DNA from: Acidobacteriota bacterium
GTDB taxonomy: Bacteria > Acidobacteriota > Blastocatellia > Pyrinomonadales > Pyrinomonadaceae
Assembly (NCBI GenBank): GCA_019247865.1
Contig: JAFBAJ010000562.1
Coordinates: 1 to 8,082 of the forward strand
Length of the DNA stretch: 8,082 nt
Direction: 5' to 3'
The position numbers were made by a program, and so were the translations under genes. The notes below the pieces were generated by a model that was not told where the DNA came from, ran no database searches, and saw only the letters and a list, made by a program, of their open reading frames with translations. Positions 1 to 6,982 of the stretch are shown piece by piece. The number at the start of each line of letters is the position of its first letter. The first letter of the stretch is position 1.

Positions 1-30
1 GCCCAGCGCGCCGCCGGGCAGACACAGTAA
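1..30 (+). CDS. Possible 3' end of an upstream gene (partial)
   Basis: Frame 1 reads nine codons (A Q R A A G Q T Q) and then TAA at 28-30, four bases before the engB GTG. This could be the tail of an upstream gene closely spaced with engB. Nine codons are too few to identify a product, and the open frame may be chance. Confidence 0.25.
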   Translation, partial: AQRAAGQTQ

Positions 31-34
31 AGCA

Positions 35-616
35 GTGAAGATTTCGAGCACGGAATTTATCAAGAGCGCCTTTACGGAGGAGCACTGGCCGCTCGACGGA
101 AGGCCGGAAATCTCTTTTCTCGGGCGCTCGAACGTCGGTAAATCGAGCCTCATCAATTCCCTGCTGGGCGTGCGCGGATTGGCCCGCACCTCGCGCACGC
201 CCGGCCGCACACAGTCCCTCAACTATTTCCTGATCAATCAGCGTTTCTATTTCGTAGACCTGCCGGGCTACGGCTTTGCCCGCGTGCCCAAGGCGATCAA
301 GGCCGCGTGGGGAGAGATGGCGCACAGTTATCTTGCCAAACGCAGCGAGCTTGTGCTATCAATTCAGATCGTCGACTCGCGTCATGAACCCACGTCTCTT
401 GACGCACAGCTCAACGACTGGTTGCAAACTCAGCAGAAGCCTCGCCTCATAGTCGCGACGAAATCCGATAAGCTCTCGAACAATGAGCTGCGAAAGAACA
501 TCGAGCGCATCCGACGCCAGCTGGCGACCGACGAGGTTATAGCGTATTCCGCCGTCACCCGGCGCGGACGCGACGAGATCTGGCGCGCCATTGAAACGTC
601 GCTTCAGGCAGCATAA
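35..616 (+). CDS. engB: EngB/YsxC/YihA ribosome-biogenesis GTP-binding protein
   Basis: A 193-residue TRAFAC-class GTPase. The family binds the large ribosomal subunit precursor in the cytoplasm and is needed for late 50S assembly. All G motifs are visible: G1 GRSNVGKSS (residues 30-38), the G2 region SRTPGRTQ (53-60), G3 DLPGYG (75-80), G4 TKSDK (142-146) and G5 SAVT (172-175). Length is normal for the family. The GTG start at 35 is preferred although the frame is open upstream, because the resulting N-terminus (MKISSTEF...) lines up with the usual Bacillus-type EngB start; no clear Shine-Dalgarno precedes it. Odd point: the 3' half is repeated at about 2200-2547, and bases 284-372 match that copy without a single difference. 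This copy may therefore be a hybrid whose 3' part was acquired by recombination. It is the only copy in the window able to make a full protein. Identity is very secure; the history is inference. Confidence 0.97.
   Translation: MKISSTEFIKSAFTEEHWPLDGRPEISFLGRSNVGKSSLINSLLGVRGLARTSRTPGRTQSLNYFLINQRFYFVDLPGYGFARVPKAIKAAWGEMAHSYLAKRSELVLSIQIVDSRHEPTSLDAQLNDWLQTQQKPRLIVATKSDKLSNNELRKNIERIRRQLATDEVIAYSAVTRRGRDEIWRAIETSLQAA
266..372 (+). repeat. Direct repeat, left copy (inside engB)
   Basis: The left member of a direct repeat with 2200-2306. Bases 266-283 match the right copy at all but two positions (277 and 283), and bases 284-372 match exactly. The separation is 1934 bases. The perfect tract stops sharply at 373 in mid-gene, as expected at a recombination junction or a gene-conversion tract end. 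Confidence 0.9.
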
Positions 617-672
617 TTCTTATATTTTTGCAGCAGTTCTAACACTCTCACGAACCCGAAAGGATTGCTCAA

Positions 673-1554
673 ATGTCTCTCACACAGCCTAGGGTCAAGC
701 GCTTGACCTTCTCCCTGCTTTCGCTAACCTTACTCTTCAACCTGACCTTGCCAGCCGCTCCGGCTCATGCCGCCCCCGCCCTCGAAGACACATTTGCCCT
801 GCACTCTTCGAGCGAAGGATTTTACGGAACTTTCACCGTCGGCGGAGTGGAATATCTGTACAGCGTGACCCAAAAGCGCCAGATGCAGGAAAGTCGGATT
901 CAACGAAATAACGGGCAGGATATAGCCAGTTGTGTCCTTAACAAAAATAACGTGACCGTGATCTTTGCGGGCGTTTCGATCACTTTCAATCTATCCACGC
1001 AGTCCATATCGGCCCTGGAGACTTCTGAGGTTTCAGCCTTGAGAGACTTCGGCGCCGGCGGCGATGCGGAAATAACCAGAGGGGTTATCACGAACATCAT
1101 GACCCGGAGCGATCAGGTCTTGCCGAAACAATTGTTTGGCATGGTCGTGATGGGCATGATCCTGGGAGATGACAGTAATGAAGCGCGCAACCTGCTGCCA
1201 ACTGCACCGCCCAACGGCACCCAACCAACCGCTTTATCAAAACTAATGCAAGTTGAGCTGGCTCACGCGTTCGACAGTAGTCCGCGTAAGGCCGAGCTCA
1301 TTCGAGAGTGTAAGCTGAAGGCCGCACGGGCAAAGCTGAAGCGCAGGCACGGTAAATCTCCGAAGCCTGTGGTTGCGGGTTGTTTCGGATGTTGCGGCGC
1401 AGGTTGCTGGGGATGTACAGGCATCTATACCCCGGAATGCGGCGCACATGATGCCTGTGTTTCTCAACACGGATACTGGGATCCGCGCTGCCTTGCTTTA
1501 TTAGCAGCGGCGATTTACTCGTACCATGAGGTCATCTGTCCGACCTGTCTTTGA
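673..1554 (+). CDS. Exported protein with cysteine-rich phospholipase A2-like C-terminal domain
   Basis: I do not recognise a named family. The 293-residue product starts with a basic segment and a hydrophobic stretch (about residues 10-29), ending in AHA (31-33), a good signal peptidase I site, so it is probably exported by Sec. Residues 40-200 look like a soluble domain with beta-rich stretches. Residues 201-231 are strongly basic. The last 57 residues hold ten cysteines (237, 240, 241, 245, 248, 256, 262, 273, 289, 292). Within them C256-G-A-H259-D260-A-C262 resembles the His-Asp active-site signature of secreted phospholipase A2 (CCxxHDxC) apart from its first Cys, which here is Glu. Secreted PLA2 enzymes use this His-Asp pair to hydrolyse phospholipids with calcium; whether this protein does is unknown. 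The ATG at 673 has AGGA at 661-664, eight bases upstream. It lies between the two engB copies, and its GC is visibly lower than in engB or rho (26, 31 and 31 G+C in the 60-base lines at 901, 961 and 1081), hinting at transfer. Alternatives are a metal-binding or purely structural disulfide domain. Confidence 0.8.
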   Translation: MSLTQPRVKRLTFSLLSLTLLFNLTLPAAPAHAAPALEDTFALHSSSEGFYGTFTVGGVEYLYSVTQKRQMQESRIQRNNGQDIASCVLNKNNVTVIFAGVSITFNLSTQSISALETSEVSALRDFGAGGDAEITRGVITNIMTRSDQVLPKQLFGMVVMGMILGDDSNEARNLLPTAPPNGTQPTALSKLMQVELAHAFDSSPRKAELIRECKLKAARAKLKRRHGKSPKPVVAGCFGCCGAGCWGCTGIYTPECGAHDACVSQHGYWDPRCLALLAAAIYSYHEVICPTCL

Positions 1555-1817
1555 GCGGCTTCAGGACATGAGTCGCGCCAGGAACAGATAGAGGATTTGG
1601 ACAGGCAACCGAGAGCGGCCTGTTTTCCGAGCCGGAAGAGGTAACAGATTCGTCATGCATTATAAGTCGACGCGAAACATGTCAGTCTCTTTCGGTTGCC
1701 TGCGGCGATGGACATTGGCTGGCATCGCTGGCTCTCTTACCACACTTAAATCGTGAGATCGGGGTGCAAGACATTCGCCGCCAAAGCGAAAGCTTGCGCC
1801 CTGCGGAGAGTAATTAC
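1555..1817. other. Intergenic stretch with an 11-bp inverted repeat
   Basis: These 263 bases separate the exported-protein gene from the small membrane-protein gene. The 11-mer at 1602-1612 is the exact reverse complement of 1692-1702, with 79 bases between and further pairing (GAG with CTC) past a two-base bulge. It could be the base of a structured transcript or the ends of a roughly 100-base element. A TATAAG lies at 1661-1666 but has no convincing -35 partner at 16-18 bases. I see no gene here. Confidence 0.45.
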
Positions 1818-2168
1818 ATGAGATTCCCTAAAAGCCGACGCCGTGCGATCGTGCTCTTAATCAGTCTCGGGCTGTTTGTGGTCGTCACCGTCCTGCGGTT
1901 TTTCGTCACTGGCTGGGGACCCACGCTCAACGTATTTCTTTTCCCGTATGCGCTGGCCGGATTCGTCATCGCTTTCCTCTGGGCTGAGGAATCATGGCGC
2001 TGGGGGCTCTGGCTGGTGGCCTCACTGTGGGGGATCATGGCGCTCAGCATTCTCTTCTCAGATTTTCACGCGCTGGAGCTGTTCAAGAACTTCGTCCCGT
2101 TATGTATCGCAACGATAGCTTCGTGTTTCGGCGCATTCCTCGGGGCTAAGTTCTCTCGCAGAGCATAG
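1818..2168 (+). CDS. Small four-helix membrane protein, function unknown
   Basis: I do not recognise this protein. The 116-residue product begins with a basic tip (RFPKSRRR) followed by four hydrophobic segments at about residues 10-30, 38-55, 63-80 and 92-111, and ends in a basic tail (KFSRRA). The even helix count and basic ends suggest both termini face the cytoplasm. The frame is open back to a GTG at 1764, which would add 18 polar residues. I choose ATG 1818 because GGAGAG lies at 1805-1810, seven bases upstream, and the earlier GTG has nothing comparable. The stop is followed after one base by a TTG that opens the frame of the truncated engB copy. Together with the exported-protein gene it forms the material enclosed by the engB repeats. 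It could be a partner of the exported protein, for example for immunity or anchoring, but that rests on position only. Confidence 0.7.
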   Translation: MRFPKSRRRAIVLLISLGLFVVVTVLRFFVTGWGPTLNVFLFPYALAGFVIAFLWAEESWRWGLWLVASLWGIMALSILFSDFHALELFKNFVPLCIATIASCFGAFLGAKFSRRA

Positions 2169-2199
2169 CTTGACGCCCATTCTATTTCGCAGCTCTTCC

Positions 2200-2306
2200 G
2201 GCTACGGCTTCGCCCGTGTGCCCAAGGCGATCAAGGCCGCGTGGGGAGAGATGGCGCACAGTTATCTTGCCAAACGCAGCGAGCTTGTGCTATCAATTCA
2301 GATCGT
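2200..2306 (+). repeat. Direct repeat, right copy (in engB remnant)
   Basis: The right member of the direct repeat with 266-372. Upstream of 2200 there is no further resemblance to engB; the sequence runs straight into the end of the membrane-protein gene. It marks the right edge of the enclosed two-gene segment. Confidence 0.9.
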
Positions 2307-2547
2307 AGATTCGCGTCACGAACCCACAACCCTGGATTTGCAGCTTAACGAGTGGCTGGCCGCAGAGGCGAGGCCGCGTCTGGTAGTTGCGACGAAATCC
2401 GACAAGCTCTCGAACAATGAGTTGCGAAAGAATGTCGAGCGCATCCGGCGACAGCTTGTGGCCGACGAGGTCGTCGCTTATTCGGCTGTGACAAGGCGGG
2501 GACGCGACGAAGTTTGGCGCATCATCGAAGCTGCACTCGACCGTTAG
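2200..2547 (+). pseudogene. engB: 5'-truncated second copy of engB
   Basis: From the G3 motif (residue 79 of intact EngB) to the stop, this frame encodes the same protein as the engB at 35-616, including G4 TKSDK and G5 SAVT. It lacks G1, G2 and most of G3, so it cannot bind GTP as the family does. Homology starts abruptly at GGCTACGG (2200). Bases 2218-2306 are identical to 284-372 of the intact gene, while 2307-2542 differ at about 60 positions, many of them synonymous. The frame is open from a TTG at 2170, and a GTG (2218) and an ATG (2251) occur inside, so a 90-125 residue fragment might be translated; no good ribosome binding site is seen. The reading frame is undamaged, which argues that the loss of the front is recent or that the 3' part came from a functional gene. 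I read it as the stump of the original chromosomal engB, displaced by insertion or recombination. Confidence 0.85.
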
Positions 2548-2638
2548 ATTTCAGGTTTACGATTTTAGATTTGCGGCGTGATATGGTAGAGTGAGGCTTG
2601 CTGACAGAGCGCAAATCAAAATTCAAAATCCGAAATTC
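2547..2638. repeat. Heptamer-built inverted repeat after the engB remnant
   Basis: The left arm (2547-2574) is four heptamers: GATTTCA, GGTTTAC, GATTTTA, GATTTGC. The right arm (2611-2638), read on the opposite strand, is GAATTTC, GGATTTT, GAATTTT, GATTTGC. The spacer is 36 bases. The first base of the left arm is the last base of the engB-remnant stop codon. The innermost heptamers pair exactly, the others imperfectly. It could form a long hairpin at the transcript end; there is no T-run to make it a classical intrinsic terminator. Confidence 0.65.
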
Positions 2639-2840
2639 CCCGGTTGCCCCTTTGGATTTCTCATAAATTGGTCACGAAGCCACGCGCGGGGCATGGTTCG
2701 GCATCTTAGAGACTTGGCAAAATCCCCAGCGCACAGGTTAAGGATTTGTACAAACGTCGGTCGCCCCACTGGGGAGCGCCGCCGCCTCGCGCATCACAGG
2801 TAAGGGATAGCGACTTCACACGTGCCTTGCTACTGGGAGC
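2639..2840. other. Non-coding stretch upstream of rho
   Basis: No convincing gene is seen. A short open frame at 2591-2803 starts inside the preceding repeat and translates to a low-complexity, basic peptide, so I do not call it. Visible small structure includes a CCCC-ACT-GGGG hairpin at 2764-2774 and two similar 11-12-base words (CACAGGTTAAGG at 2732-2743, CACAGGTAAGG at 2796-2806). A TTGGCA at 2714-2719 has only a weak -10 match (GTTAAG, 2737-2742). The rho promoter and any leader control probably lie here, but I cannot place them. Confidence 0.4.
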
Positions 2841-2969
2841 ATGCGCGCTCAATTGATCATTCCCAAATTCATCAACGGCAAGTTTTCATTATCTGAAGCA
2901 GAAGCGCGGCTCATGGCCGCACGAGTCTTGAAAGGCATAGCACGCGGCGCGAGAGTAGCCCCGCATTGA
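2841..2969 (+). CDS. Possible small ORF in the rho leader (42 residues)
   Basis: ATG 2841 to TGA 2969 encodes 42 residues, beginning [10 protein letters not shown] and ending RGARVAPH, with a helix-like middle ([17 protein letters not shown]). It ends 11 bases before the rho ATG and overlaps the RBS-like GAGAAG (2968-2973) of rho, so translational coupling is conceivable. GGGAG lies at 2834-2838 but only two bases from the ATG, which is too close for a good site. E. coli rho also has a leader ORF (rhoL), but I see no sequence reason to equate them. It may be chance. Confidence 0.3.
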   Translation: MRAQLIIPKFINGKFSLSEAEARLMAARVLKGIARGARVAPH

Positions 2970-2980
2970 GAAGAACTGAA

Positions 2981-4396
<1,416 letters not shown>

Positions 4397-4400
4397 AAGC

Positions 4401-4478
4401 AGTCCCAAGTCCCAAGTTCCAAGACCCAAGTCAGACGCCTATCTTTGACTTGGGTCTTGGGACTTGGGACTTGGGACT
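4401..4478. repeat. Heptamer-built inverted repeat after rho, terminator-like hairpin
   Basis: The left arm (4401-4433) consists of AGTCCCA, AGTCCCA, AGTTCCA, AGACCCA plus AGTCA. The right arm (4446-4478) is its reverse complement, with one difference that would be a G-U pair in RNA. The 33-bp stem has a 12-base loop (4434-4445). The right arm contains CTTGGG(T/A) four times in tandem (4449-4476). Only TTT follows, so this is a strong hairpin without a full U-tract. It begins four bases after the rho stop and probably marks or protects the end of the rho transcript. Confidence 0.85.
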
Positions 4479-4483
4479 TTGGG

Positions 4484-4512
4484 TTGACAAAACGCGCCCG
4501 CCTTCGCATAGT
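4484..4512 (+). promoter_or_regulatory. Putative housekeeping-sigma promoter for glgA
   Basis: A perfect -35 hexamer TTGACA (4484-4489) is followed, after a 17-base spacer, by CATAGT (4507-4512), which matches four of six -10 positions. It lies just beyond the rho hairpin and about 70 bases before the glgA start, where a promoter for glgA (and trxA behind it) is expected. A 12-base perfect palindrome, GCCCGCGCGGGC (4552-4563), in the leader just before the ribosome binding site could be a regulatory hairpin or an operator. Confidence 0.5.
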
Positions 4513-4582
4513 AAGGCTTACCGGTTCGGCCATCTTTATCGCGGTCTGATGGCCCGCGCGGGCGGGCTGTGGTGAGCATAGT

Positions 4583-6004
4583 TTGCGTATAGCAATCCTT
4601 TCATCTGAGGCTGTGCCTTTTGCCAAGACGGGCGGGCTGGCCGATGTGGCCGGCGCGCTGCCTAAGGCCCTGAAGGAGAACGGCGAGGATGTGAGCCTCG
4701 TCCTTCCGCTCTACGGGCAGATCGACCGGAAATTTCTGGGCCGGCAGATCATTGACAACTTAGAGGTCGAGTGGCTGGGCGGATACCGCGCGCGCATCTG
4801 GCACAGCGATGCGCCGGGAGCGCCGACTTTTTTGATCGATGCGCCGGAATATTTTCAGCGCAATTCGATCTACGGCTTTCGGGACGACCACGAGCGTTTC
4901 GCCTTTTTCTGCCGCGCGAGCCTCGCGCTCTTCAAGCGCCTGGGCGCGCCGCCGGATGTGGTGCACCTGAACGATTGGCCGGGCGGATTCGCCGCCGTCG
5001 AGTTGCGCGTGCGCCGCGCGTCCGACCCTTTTTACAGCCGGACGCGAACGGTCTTTTCGATCCATAACCTGGCCTATCAGGGAGCTTTCGATCCGAACGA
5101 GCTGCCGCGCCTCGGCTTTGGCACGCAGGATCGCCGCGACCCTTTCATGATGGGCAACGTGGCTTCGGCTTTGAAGGCCGGTCTGATTTCGAGCGATGCG
5201 CTCTCGACCGTCAGCCGCCGCTACTCGCTGGAGATTCAGACGCCGGAGCACGGGCACGGGCTCGAATGGATTCTGCGTGCGCGACGCGAACGGCTCATCG
5301 GCATCACGAACGGCGTGGACTACGATGTCTGGAACCCTGCGACCGACAAATACCTGCCCGCGCATTACCACGCGGACGATCTCGCGGGCAAGCGCCTCTG
5401 CAAGCTGGACCTGCTGCGCGCTTTCAGCTTGCCGGAGAATCTGGAGCGGCCGATCATCGCCAGCGTCTCGCGGCTGACTTCGCAGAAGGGCTTTGACCTC
5501 ATCAAAGAGGCCGCGGGCTCGATGCTGGAGACGGGCGCGACCTTTATCGCGCTCGGCTCGGGCGCGAAAGACTACGAAGATTTTTTGCAGGCGCTGCGCA
5601 ATCACGCGCCGCATCGGGTCGGCGTTTACATCGGCTTTAACGAACCGCTCGCACATCGCATCGAAGCGGGCGCGGACATTTTCCTGATGCCGTCACAGTA
5701 CGAGCCGTGCGGCCTCAATCAGATGTACAGCACGCGTTACGGCACGGTTCCGGTGGTGCGTGCGACGGGTGGGCTCGATGACACGGTGCAGGACTTCGAC
5801 CGCGTGACGGGCAACGGCAACGGCTTCAAGTTCGAGCGCTACGCCGCCGGGCCGATGCTGGAGAAGATACACGAAGCGCTCTACTGCTACCGCGAGCCGG
5901 AAGTGTGGCGACGGATTCAATCGAACGGGATGCGCGTTGACAATTCATGGACGGCCGCCGCGCAAAAGTATATGAGCTTGTATCGCGCAGTGATGAATAT
6001 GTAA
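4583..6004 (+). CDS. glgA: Glycogen (starch) synthase, ADP-glucose type, GT5 family
   Basis: A 473-residue glycosyltransferase that adds glucose from ADP-glucose (by family) to the non-reducing end of an alpha-1,4-glucan, the elongation step of glycogen synthesis in the cytoplasm. It has the GT5 N-terminal substrate motif KTGGLADV (residues 15-22), SIHNLAYQG with His161, ITNGVDYDVWNP in the linker between the two Rossmann lobes, SRLTSQKGFDL, and the C-terminal signature YEPCGLNQMYS with Glu374, then ATGGLDDTV. Length is typical (about 475). The start is TTG at 4583: GGTGAG (4571-4576) lies six bases upstream, and MRIAILSSEAVPFAKTGG aligns with the family N-terminus, so no other start fits. 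No other glg genes are in the window. trxA follows after 26 bases, probably on the same transcript. Confidence 0.96.
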   Translation: MRIAILSSEAVPFAKTGGLADVAGALPKALKENGEDVSLVLPLYGQIDRKFLGRQIIDNLEVEWLGGYRARIWHSDAPGAPTFLIDAPEYFQRNSIYGFRDDHERFAFFCRASLALFKRLGAPPDVVHLNDWPGGFAAVELRVRRASDPFYSRTRTVFSIHNLAYQGAFDPNELPRLGFGTQDRRDPFMMGNVASALKAGLISSDALSTVSRRYSLEIQTPEHGHGLEWILRARRERLIGITNGVDYDVWNPATDKYLPAHYHADDLAGKRLCKLDLLRAFSLPENLERPIIASVSRLTSQKGFDLIKEAAGSMLETGATFIALGSGAKDYEDFLQALRNHAPHRVGVYIGFNEPLAHRIEAGADIFLMPSQYEPCGLNQMYSTRYGTVPVVRATGGLDDTVQDFDRVTGNGNGFKFERYAAGPMLEKIHEALYCYREPEVWRRIQSNGMRVDNSWTAAAQKYMSLYRAVMNM

Positions 6005-6030
6005 GAAGTAAACAAGGAGAAATTAATCAG

Positions 6031-6375
6031 ATGAGTGAACATGTGACGGAAGTCAGCGACGATAATTTTGAGCAGGATGTATTGAAGTCAGATCGGCCCG
6101 TGCTGGTGGATTTCTGGGCCGAGTGGTGTGCGCCGTGCCGCATGCTCGCGCCGACGGTCGAGGCCGTGGCGGAGAAGTACGCGGGACAGGCGCGCGTGGT
6201 CAAGCTCAACGTGGACGTTAATCCGTCCACCTCGCAAAGATACGGCATCAAGGGCATTCCGACGCTGATCCTCTTCAAGGGCGGCGTCGAAGAGGAGCGC
6301 GTCGTCGGCGCGACCAGCAAGGACGCCATCTCGCGCATGATCGACAAGCACACGGCCGCCGCCAAGGCTGGATAA
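6031..6375 (+). CDS. trxA: Thioredoxin
   Basis: A 114-residue cytoplasmic disulfide reductant, kept reduced by thioredoxin reductase, that supplies electrons to enzymes such as ribonucleotide reductase. Visible landmarks are VDFWAEWCAPCR with the redox pair C33/C36, the buried Asp of VDFWA (D27), the cis-proline P77 in GIPT, and FKGG (82-85). The active site reads CAPC rather than the commoner CGPC, a variant seen in many genuine thioredoxins. ATG 6031 is chosen because AAGGAGA (6014-6020) lies ten bases upstream and the length then fits the family. The frame is open further into glgA, but that extension carries no thioredoxin sequence. The 26-base gap from glgA suggests a shared transcript. 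Confidence 0.95.
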   Translation: MSEHVTEVSDDNFEQDVLKSDRPVLVDFWAEWCAPCRMLAPTVEAVAEKYAGQARVVKLNVDVNPSTSQRYGIKGIPTLILFKGGVEEERVVGATSKDAISRMIDKHTAAAKAG

Positions 6376-6379
6376 TAGA

Positions 6380-6459
6380 TGTCGGGGCAGGGCTGGTCCC
6401 TGTCCCTGCCCGCTCAATTGACAAAGCACGCGGGCAGAGGACTTGTCCCTGCCCCGGCA
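6380..6459. repeat. GC-rich inverted repeat after trxA, two alternative hairpins
   Basis: The left arm (6380-6413) and right arm (6430-6459) pair imperfectly around a 16-base loop. Outer pairing joins GGGGCAGGG (6384-6392) with CCCTGCCCC (6447-6455), and inner pairing joins GCCCGC (6408-6413) with GCGGGC (6430-6435). The left arm can also fold on itself, since GGGCAGGG pairs with CCCTGCCC at 6404-6411. It starts five bases after the trxA stop and may end or stabilise the glgA-trxA transcript. A TTGACA at 6418-6423 lies in the loop but has no -10 partner. Confidence 0.7.
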
Positions 6460-6491
6460 GATGATGTTTGTTTCCTGACTCTCCCAAAGCG

Positions 6492-6896
6492 ATGAAACCA
6501 ACGCGAAACCGGCGCGTTTCAAAACAGCGCACACTGGAAGAAAGGCTCGCGGCGGCGAAACGCTCGCGCGCGGTTCTGGACGCCAAGTTTCGTGCCCGGC
6601 AGGTGCACGGTAAGCTGCGTCGCTTCGTCAGCGCGAACTTTCGCAAAGAGGATGTCATCGCCTCGCTCAGCCTGCGACGCGGCGAGTGCAATCGCTGCGG
6701 GGCCTGCTGCGAGATTCTCTTCAAGTGCCCGTTTCTCAGGAAGCACGAGGACGGCACGACCACCTGCGGCATCTACGAAGACCGCCCCAATCAATGCCGC
6801 CTCTTCCCTATCGAGCGACGCGACCTCGAAGAAGTGCGCGGCACTTGCAGCTTCTACTTCATAGAGAAGCCGGTCAAGCTGGAAAAGGCGAGCTGA
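6492..6896 (+). CDS. YkgJ-family CxxCxxCC metal-binding protein
   Basis: A 134-residue protein with a basic, helical N-terminal part (1-60) and a cysteine cluster. C66-N-R-C69-G-A-C72-C73 is the CxxCxxCC signature of the YkgJ family (Pfam: putative zinc- or iron-chelating domain). Further cysteines at 79, 92, 102 and 119, and the typical GIYEDRPNQCRLFP segment (93-106), confirm membership. The family presumably binds a metal ion or an iron-sulfur cluster, but its biochemical role is not settled. ATG 6492 is used; an in-frame TTG at 6468 would add eight residues (MFPDSPKA) without family support. Neither start has a clear Shine-Dalgarno. The gene stands alone between two inverted repeats, so it is probably its own transcription unit, and the context says little about its job. 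Confidence 0.87.
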   Translation: MKPTRNRRVSKQRTLEERLAAAKRSRAVLDAKFRARQVHGKLRRFVSANFRKEDVIASLSLRRGECNRCGACCEILFKCPFLRKHEDGTTTCGIYEDRPNQCRLFPIERRDLEEVRGTCSFYFIEKPVKLEKAS

Positions 6897-6904
6897 AAAG
6901 CAGC

Positions 6905-6975
6905 GGTCAGTGGCCGGTGGTCGGTGACCAGTAAAAACTGCTTGCTTCTGACCACTGACCACTGACTACTGACCA
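6905..6975. repeat. Heptamer-built inverted repeat between the YkgJ gene and purA
   Basis: The left arm (6905-6932) is four heptamers: GGTCAGT, GGCCGGT, GGTCGGT, GACCAGT. The right arm (6948-6975) is CTGACCA, CTGACCA, CTGACTA, CTGACCA, followed by a partial unit CTGAA (6976-6980). Read on the opposite strand the right arm is mostly GGTCAGT, so the arms are the same heptamer inverted, differing mainly by transitions. The spacer is 15 bases. AAGCAG (6898-6903) and CTGCTT (6938-6943) add a second pairing option. The right arm and its partial unit run to two bases before the purA ATG. Confidence 0.75.
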
Positions 6976-6982
6976 CTGAATT

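Noticed and set aside
673..2168. The segment between the engB repeats as an insertion sequence or complete integrative element
   Set aside because: No transposase, integrase or terminal inverted repeats are visible at its edges; only the engB direct repeats bound it.
35..2547. The two engB copies as a tandem pair of functional paralogs
   Set aside because: The second copy lacks the P-loop, the G2 region and most of G3, so it cannot be a working GTPase.
2591..2803. A 70-codon plus-strand open frame between the engB remnant and rho
   Set aside because: It starts inside the heptamer repeat region, includes the repeat right arm as codons, and has no recognisable domain or ribosome site.
4760..5656. 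A 298-codon minus-strand open frame opposite glgA
   Set aside because: A shadow of glgA with Arg/Ala/Val-rich composition, no motif and no ribosome site.
6418..6446. TTGACA at 6418-6423 as the -35 of a promoter for the YkgJ gene
   Set aside because: At 17 bases the -10 would be ACTTGT, a poor match, and the hexamer lies in the loop of an inverted repeat.
6905..6980. CTGACCA tandem units as a CRISPR array
   Set aside because: Units are 7 bases with no spacers, and the arms are inverted relative to each other. There are no cas genes.
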